The position numbers were made by a program, and so were the translations under genes. The notes beneath the pieces are model-generated. The model saw nothing but the letters and a program-made list of their open reading frames with translations, did not search any database and was not told the origin of the DNA. A stretch of 64,000 nt of DNA from the NCBI RefSeq assembly GCF_041435015.1, contig NZ_CP107989.1, positions 6,138,001 through 6,202,000 of the forward strand. The letters run 5' to 3'. The stretch comes from Streptomyces canus. GTDB lineage: Bacteria > Actinomycetota > Actinomycetes > Streptomycetales > Streptomycetaceae. This document shows positions 60,808 through 64,000 of the stretch, one piece after another; the stretch's first letter is position 1, and each line of letters begins with the position of its first letter.

Positions 60808-61161
60808 CTACTGGTCGTTGGTGAGTGAGCGGGCGTACTGCTGGCGGACGTAGGCGCGCGGATCGCAGATCACGCCCGGCTGGTCCATGTCGAGCAGGTG
60901 CAGCGCCGCCGCGAGAGCCGTCTCGCCGTCGTCGTCGTGGAAGCCGTCGCTCTCACCCAGGAGTGCAATGCGGTCCAGCAGAGCGGCCTTGCGCAGGTAG
61001 AACTCCCGACCCAGCTCGGTGAAGCACACGGCTTCAGCCAGGAAGCGTGCCGTCCAGCCGATCTCACTGTTGATGCTCGGGGCGGTCGCGTACGCCTGTT
61101 CCGGGGTGGGCCAGTCCTGCGGGGCGGGGCGGTGGTCGGCGGACGGGGGATGGCTTGCCAC
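60808..61161 (-). CDS. Hypothetical AICE protein
   Basis: 117 residues, helical (GWTARFLAEAVCFTELGREF; LRKAALLDRIALLGESDGFH), then DDDGETALAAALHLLDMDQP and an Arg/Tyr-rich end. The 5' end overlaps the opposite-strand membrane gene by about 56 bp. No family function known. Confidence 0.7.
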   Translation of the reverse strand: MASHPPSADHRPAPQDWPTPEQAYATAPSINSEIGWTARFLAEAVCFTELGREFYLRKAALLDRIALLGESDGFHDDDGETALAAALHLLDMDQPGVICDPRAYVRQQYARSLTNDQ

Positions 61162-61870
61162 CCTCGCCTACGAACGCCGCCTCGCCGCGCAGGGCGACCA
61201 CAGCCGCATCGTTACCGGCGTCGGCTGGTTCTTCGGTCTGATCGCGGCCGGTGTCCTGGTCGCCCACGCGCTGACCGCCGAACAGTCGGCCGGCGCATGG
61301 CTGGCCGTGGCGTGGCTGCCGGTCGCAGCGAAAGCGCTGTGGCTGGTCCACGGGCTGTGGGAGCGCACCGCGCTGACCCCGGTGGCGTTGGACGCGATCC
61401 GGGGCATTCAGCAGGAAGCGCGGGATGAGGCGGCCGTGGCGCGTGCCCGACTGCGGGCGGACGCCGCGACCGAGGAGACCCGGCTGACGGCCGTGACGGG
61501 GGCCGGTGCCCGCGTCGCACGCGTGCAGGCCAGGACCGCAAAAACCCTCGCGCGGGCGTGGTCGACGCTGGAGGAGACGCGGCAGGGCGAGGACACCGGC
61601 AGGGCGCTGACCAGCGTGACGAGCCGCGTCACACCCGGCGTCACGCCGGTCTGGGAGCTCCCGGTGTGGGGTCCCACCGAACCGGTCACCGCGCTCTCTT
61701 TGGAGTCGGGTCCCGTGCTCACCGATGCGGCGCTTGACGCGCTGGTCGACGGGATCACGCACAGCGAGACCCCGGCTCTGTCGTATCGCGAGATGGCTGC
61801 CCGGTTTCGCCAGGCTGGTCATTCCGCCTCTGAGGTCCGGTTGCGGGCCGCGTGGAAGCGCGTGGCGTGA
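61106..61870 (+). CDS. Membrane/transfer-associated protein, probably N-terminally truncated
   Basis: 254 residues from the GTG at 61106, which has no convincing ribosome-binding site. Two membrane helices are visible (IVTGVGWFFGLIAAGVLVAH and WLAVAWLPVAAKALWLVHGL), then a long charged helix (AIRGIQQEARDEAAVARARL) and a C-terminal HTH-like region (ALSYREMAARFRQAGHSASE). It resembles SpdB/DUF2637-type spread proteins in its C-terminal part, but the membrane half is short and its first ~18 residues (QSCGAGRWSAD) come from sequence antisense to the neighbouring gene. Confidence 0.65.
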   Translation: MGQSCGAGRWSADGGWLATLAYERRLAAQGDHSRIVTGVGWFFGLIAAGVLVAHALTAEQSAGAWLAVAWLPVAAKALWLVHGLWERTALTPVALDAIRGIQQEARDEAAVARARLRADAATEETRLTAVTGAGARVARVQARTAKTLARAWSTLEETRQGEDTGRALTSVTSRVTPGVTPVWELPVWGPTEPVTALSLESGPVLTDAALDALVDGITHSETPALSYREMAARFRQAGHSASEVRLRAAWKRVA

Positions 61871-62238
61871 CCGTGCGGTTCTGGGACCCGGACGGCATCA
61901 AGTTCGGTATCCCCACCTACCCGTGGCGCCTGGCGCCGGACGGCTTGGCCACCCGCCGCCAACTCCGCCTCCGTGGACTGCGCCCGGGCGGTCAGGACAT
62001 CGCAGCGCAGATCCTGCGCCCGCGTCGCCGTCGCGGGCCGTTGACCGCGTACCTGTACCGCATCGACCTCGCCCTGCCGGTGCGGCCGATGACCCCGGCG
62101 CGGTGGGCAGCCCTCGACAAGGCCAATGCCGCCCGCCGCCGCTGCCCCGAGTGCCACCAAGACGCCGGATACGTCATCCCGCCCACGCTCGGAGCCTGCG
62201 TGACCTGCGCCTATCCCGAGGAACAGCGCGTGGCTTAA
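61867..62238 (+). CDS. RRQRL-motif zinc-binding protein
   Basis: 123 residues. TRRQLRLRGLRPGGQD, the basic motif that names the family, and a C-terminal zinc ribbon CPECHQDAG...CVTCAYPEE. GTG overlaps the preceding stop. Common in AICEs beside the translocase gene; role unknown. Confidence 0.85.
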   Translation: MTVRFWDPDGIKFGIPTYPWRLAPDGLATRRQLRLRGLRPGGQDIAAQILRPRRRRGPLTAYLYRIDLALPVRPMTPARWAALDKANAARRRCPECHQDAGYVIPPTLGACVTCAYPEEQRVA

Positions 62239-62294
62239 AAACGAGGTGGAACAGTTTGTTCCACCCTTCGGCGCAAATCACCCCCATATTTGAC

Positions 62295-62345
62295 GGGTCC
62301 GGCCGTCCGCCTCCTACAGCAAGCCGGCCGGACCCTTTCGACTCC
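62295..62345 (+). promoter_or_regulatory. Hairpin in leader of tra gene
   Basis: GGGTCCGGCCG and CGGCCGGACCC form a perfect 11-bp stem with a 29-nt loop, ending just before the GAAGGAG ribosome-binding site. It could be a terminator for the zinc-protein message or an attenuator. Confidence 0.55.
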
Positions 62346-62363
62346 CGAAGGAGCACGTACATC

Positions 62364-64000
62364 GTGACGGAGAATCCCACCTTCCCGCCCCCCGACGCCC
62401 CGGAGAGCACCGACGAACGGACGGCTGAGGTACTGCCGTTCCCGCTGAAGAAGACCGACCCCACCGCCCCGACCGACTCGCCCGCCCCGACCGACGCGGG
62501 TGTGGTGAAGCCGGGGGAGTGGGAGGCCGAACTCCCCGACACCGACGACCCGGAGGCCGAAGGGCTGACCGACGGGGCGCCGGTGGACCCGCCGCGCGAG
62601 GTCTACCCGCCTTCGGTCGCGGAGTGGATGGAGGCCAAGGACAAGGCACGCCTGCCGGTCCTTCCCGAGTGGGTCAAACTGCCGGACCAGCGAACGGCCG
62701 TGCGCAAGTGGGCCGTTCGGCACTACTCGGCTGTGATCGGCTACCACGCCGTTCGCCTGCCCTGCATCTACACCCCGAAGATCCTGTGGTACTCGCCGCG
62801 CGGGGCGTGGCGCTGGTCCACGGCGATCGGCCGGTGGGTGTTCGATGCCGAAGGCAAGGGCCTGCGCCTGGCGTCGGTGGCGAACGAGGACGCGGCGGAG
62901 TACCTGAAGCTGTCGCGGCAACGCAACGACCGCGTCCGCCTGCGGGGCATCGTCGCCGCGATCGCCTCCCTGATCGGCCTCGCCGCCGCCCTGACCCTGT
63001 ACGTCATGGCCCCGTCCTGGCTCTTGCTGCTGGCCATGGCCGCGCTGACCACCACGCTCGGGGCGGTCGGGGCGCCGGCAGACCGGCCGCTGATCGACAT
63101 GGCCAAGGTGACGTTCCGCAAGCGGCGGCTGTCCTCCGACATCGTCATCCGCGCCCACGAGGCGTCCGGGCTGACCACCAAGGATCAGACGATCGCCTTC
63201 CCGCGGCCGATCGGCCGGGACGGAGACGGCTGGCGCGTGGTGGTGGATCTGCCGTACGGCAAGACGTTCGAGGACGCGGTGAAGGCTCACGCCCGGCTCG
63301 CCTCCGGTATGGACATCGCCCCCACTCAACTCTTCCTCGACAAGGACGAGACGAGCGGGCGGCGGGTGTCGTACTGGATCGCCGACCGTGACCCGCTCGC
63401 CGTGCCGTCGGGCAAGTCCCCGCTGCTGGGGGCAACCAGGGTGGACTTCTGGAAGCCCTTCCCGTGGGGCGTGGACGAGCGGGGCAACCCGGTCATGGCG
63501 ACCATGCTGTGGCTGTCCCTGCTGGTCGGCGCCGTGCCGCGTCAGGGCAAGACGTTCTCTGCCCGCACGATCGCGCTCGCCGCCGCGCTGGACCCGTACG
63601 TCAGGTTGTACGTGTTCGACGGCAAGGCATCGCCGGACTGGCGCAAGTTCGCGCTGGTCGCGCACCGCATCGGGTTCGGCATCGTGCCCAAGAACGGGTT
63701 CGACCCGGTTCAGCACCTGCTGACCTCGCTGCGCGAGCTGAAGGCGGACGTCGAGGACCGCTACCACCGGCTCTCCGAACTGCCGCTGCATGTCTGCCCG
63801 GAGGGCAAGCTCACCCCGGAGATCAGCCGGGACAAGAAGCTGAACATGCCGCTCACGCTGTTCGTGGTGGACGAGGTGCAGGAGTACCTGACCCACCCCG
63901 AGCACGGCAAGGAGATCCTGTCCCTGATGGTCTACCTCGCCCGGGTCGCGCCGGCCGTGGGTGTCTCGGTGATGACGTCGACGCAGAAGCCGGACGACAA
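62364..64000 (+). CDS. FtsK/SpoIIIE-type conjugative translocase (Tra), 3' end outside window
   Basis: At least 545 residues, open to the window end. Acidic Pro-rich N-terminus (about 1-90), two membrane helices (about 195-213 and 218-236), Walker A GAVPRQGKT (389-397) and Walker B LFVVDE (499-504), then SVMTSTQKP. Actinobacterial Tra proteins of this family pump double-stranded DNA between mycelia. GTG start with GAAGGAG 10 nt upstream. Confidence 0.92.
   Translation, partial: MTENPTFPPPDAPESTDERTAEVLPFPLKKTDPTAPTDSPAPTDAGVVKPGEWEAELPDTDDPEAEGLTDGAPVDPPREVYPPSVAEWMEAKDKARLPVLPEWVKLPDQRTAVRKWAVRHYSAVIGYHAVRLPCIYTPKILWYSPRGAWRWSTAIGRWVFDAEGKGLRLASVANEDAAEYLKLSRQRNDRVRLRGIVAAIASLIGLAAALTLYVMAPSWLLLLAMAALTTTLGAVGAPADRPLIDMAKVTFRKRRLSSDIVIRAHEASGLTTKDQTIAFPRPIGRDGDGWRVVVDLPYGKTFEDAVKAHARLASGMDIAPTQLFLDKDETSGRRVSYWIADRDPLAVPSGKSPLLGATRVDFWKPFPWGVDERGNPVMATMLWLSLLVGAVPRQGKTFSARTIALAAALDPYVRLYVFDGKASPDWRKFALVAHRIGFGIVPKNGFDPVQHLLTSLRELKADVEDRYHRLSELPLHVCPEGKLTPEISRDKKLNMPLTLFVVDEVQEYLTHPEHGKEILSLMVYLARVAPAVGVSVMTSTQKPDD

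Larger units (their letters stand above)
45955..64000. mobile_element. AICE-type integrative and conjugative element (left part)
   Basis: Bounded on the left by the tRNA-Cys att site; the right end is outside the window. The backbone has integrase, excisionase, origin-like repeats, DUF3987 and primase/polymerase replication genes, a cytosine methyltransferase, a GntR regulator and an FtsK/SpoIIIE-type translocase, the gene set of actinomycete integrative and conjugative elements that move double-stranded DNA. The first 7 kb is lower in GC and carries accessory genes. Unusually, about 9 kb separates the att site from the integrase. Confidence 0.85.

Overview
The window is chromosomal DNA from a high-GC actinomycete, almost certainly a Streptomyces. 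Third codon positions are overwhelmingly G or C, GTG and TTG starts and 4-nt stop/start overlaps (ATGA, GTGA, TGATG) are common, and there is a Scr1-type HTH/DUF397/ATP-binding trio. The order of genes from about 7.8 to 38 kb (matA/matB, nitrate transporter narK, nnaR, sigU/rsuA, helD, malic enzyme, hupA, murA, yqgE, DUF3039, sugar ABC genes, hexosaminidase) follows, from memory, the SCO2963-SCO2943 core of S. coelicolor. No database search was possible, so all names rest on motifs, context and recalled synteny.

Layout of the chromosomal part. 1-4.7 kb (minus strand): a sugar ABC importer (binding lipoprotein, two permeases) translationally coupled to a cytoplasmic GH31 alpha-xylosidase cut by the window edge, behind a LacI-type 16-bp palindrome. 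4.8-7.8 kb: an MFS exporter divergent from a LysR regulator; the exporter 3' end has been copied into a decaying ~89-bp tandem array. 7.9-12.9 kb: matA, matB and an acyltransferase, a coupled operon for extracellular PNAG-like glycan; the matA/matB junction carries a 135-bp tandem repeat that keeps a stop/restart signal in every unit. 13-17 kb: IS110 remnant, methyltransferase, DUF6584 protein and an ISAzo13-family insertion sequence. 17-19.8 kb: HTH/DUF397/ATP-binding trio around a perfect palindrome and an AbiE-like toxin-antitoxin pair. 20-24 kb: nitrate transport and its HemD-like activator. 24-28 kb: SigU, its anti-sigma factor and HelD. 28-33 kb: a candidate small RNA, malic enzyme, HU, MurA, YqgE and DUF3039. 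33-38 kb: a second sugar ABC operon ending in a cytoplasmic GH20 hexosaminidase. 38-43.4 kb: a three-subunit molybdenum hydroxylase whose Fe-S subunit has an exceptional ~370-residue disordered N-terminus. 43.4-45.9 kb: a P-loop kinase gene interrupted by a palindromic element, a tandem SUKH-4 protein and a nitrobindin-like protein.

From 45.955 kb to the window end lies the left part of an integrative and conjugative element of the AICE type. It starts at the 3' half of a tRNA-Cys gene (att site) still followed by the chromosomal tRNA terminator. The first ~7 kb is cargo of clearly lower GC: a membrane-anchored STAND-like NTPase with Sel1/TPR repeats flanked by ~120-bp direct repeats, small zinc-ribbon proteins, and two tandem paralogous membrane proteins, one split by an IS3-family element. 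Then come an Lsr2-like DNA-binding protein, an XRE-TPR regulator and a GntR regulator with its operators. The conserved backbone follows: integrase, excisionase, an origin-like field of nested inverted repeats, a DUF3987 helicase-like protein, a primase/polymerase, a DNA cytosine methyltransferase, and on the plus strand a membrane transfer protein, an RRQRL zinc protein and the FtsK/Tra translocase, which runs off the window.

The strongest unexplained signals are in the element: a 49-bp perfect inverted repeat 4.4 kb apart bracketing int-xis-rep, two copies of a leader hairpin in front of int and the methyltransferase gene, the nested origin repeats, and a structured, rRNA-spacer-like non-coding block. 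Outside it, the matA/matB restart relay and the candidate RNA before malic enzyme stand out.
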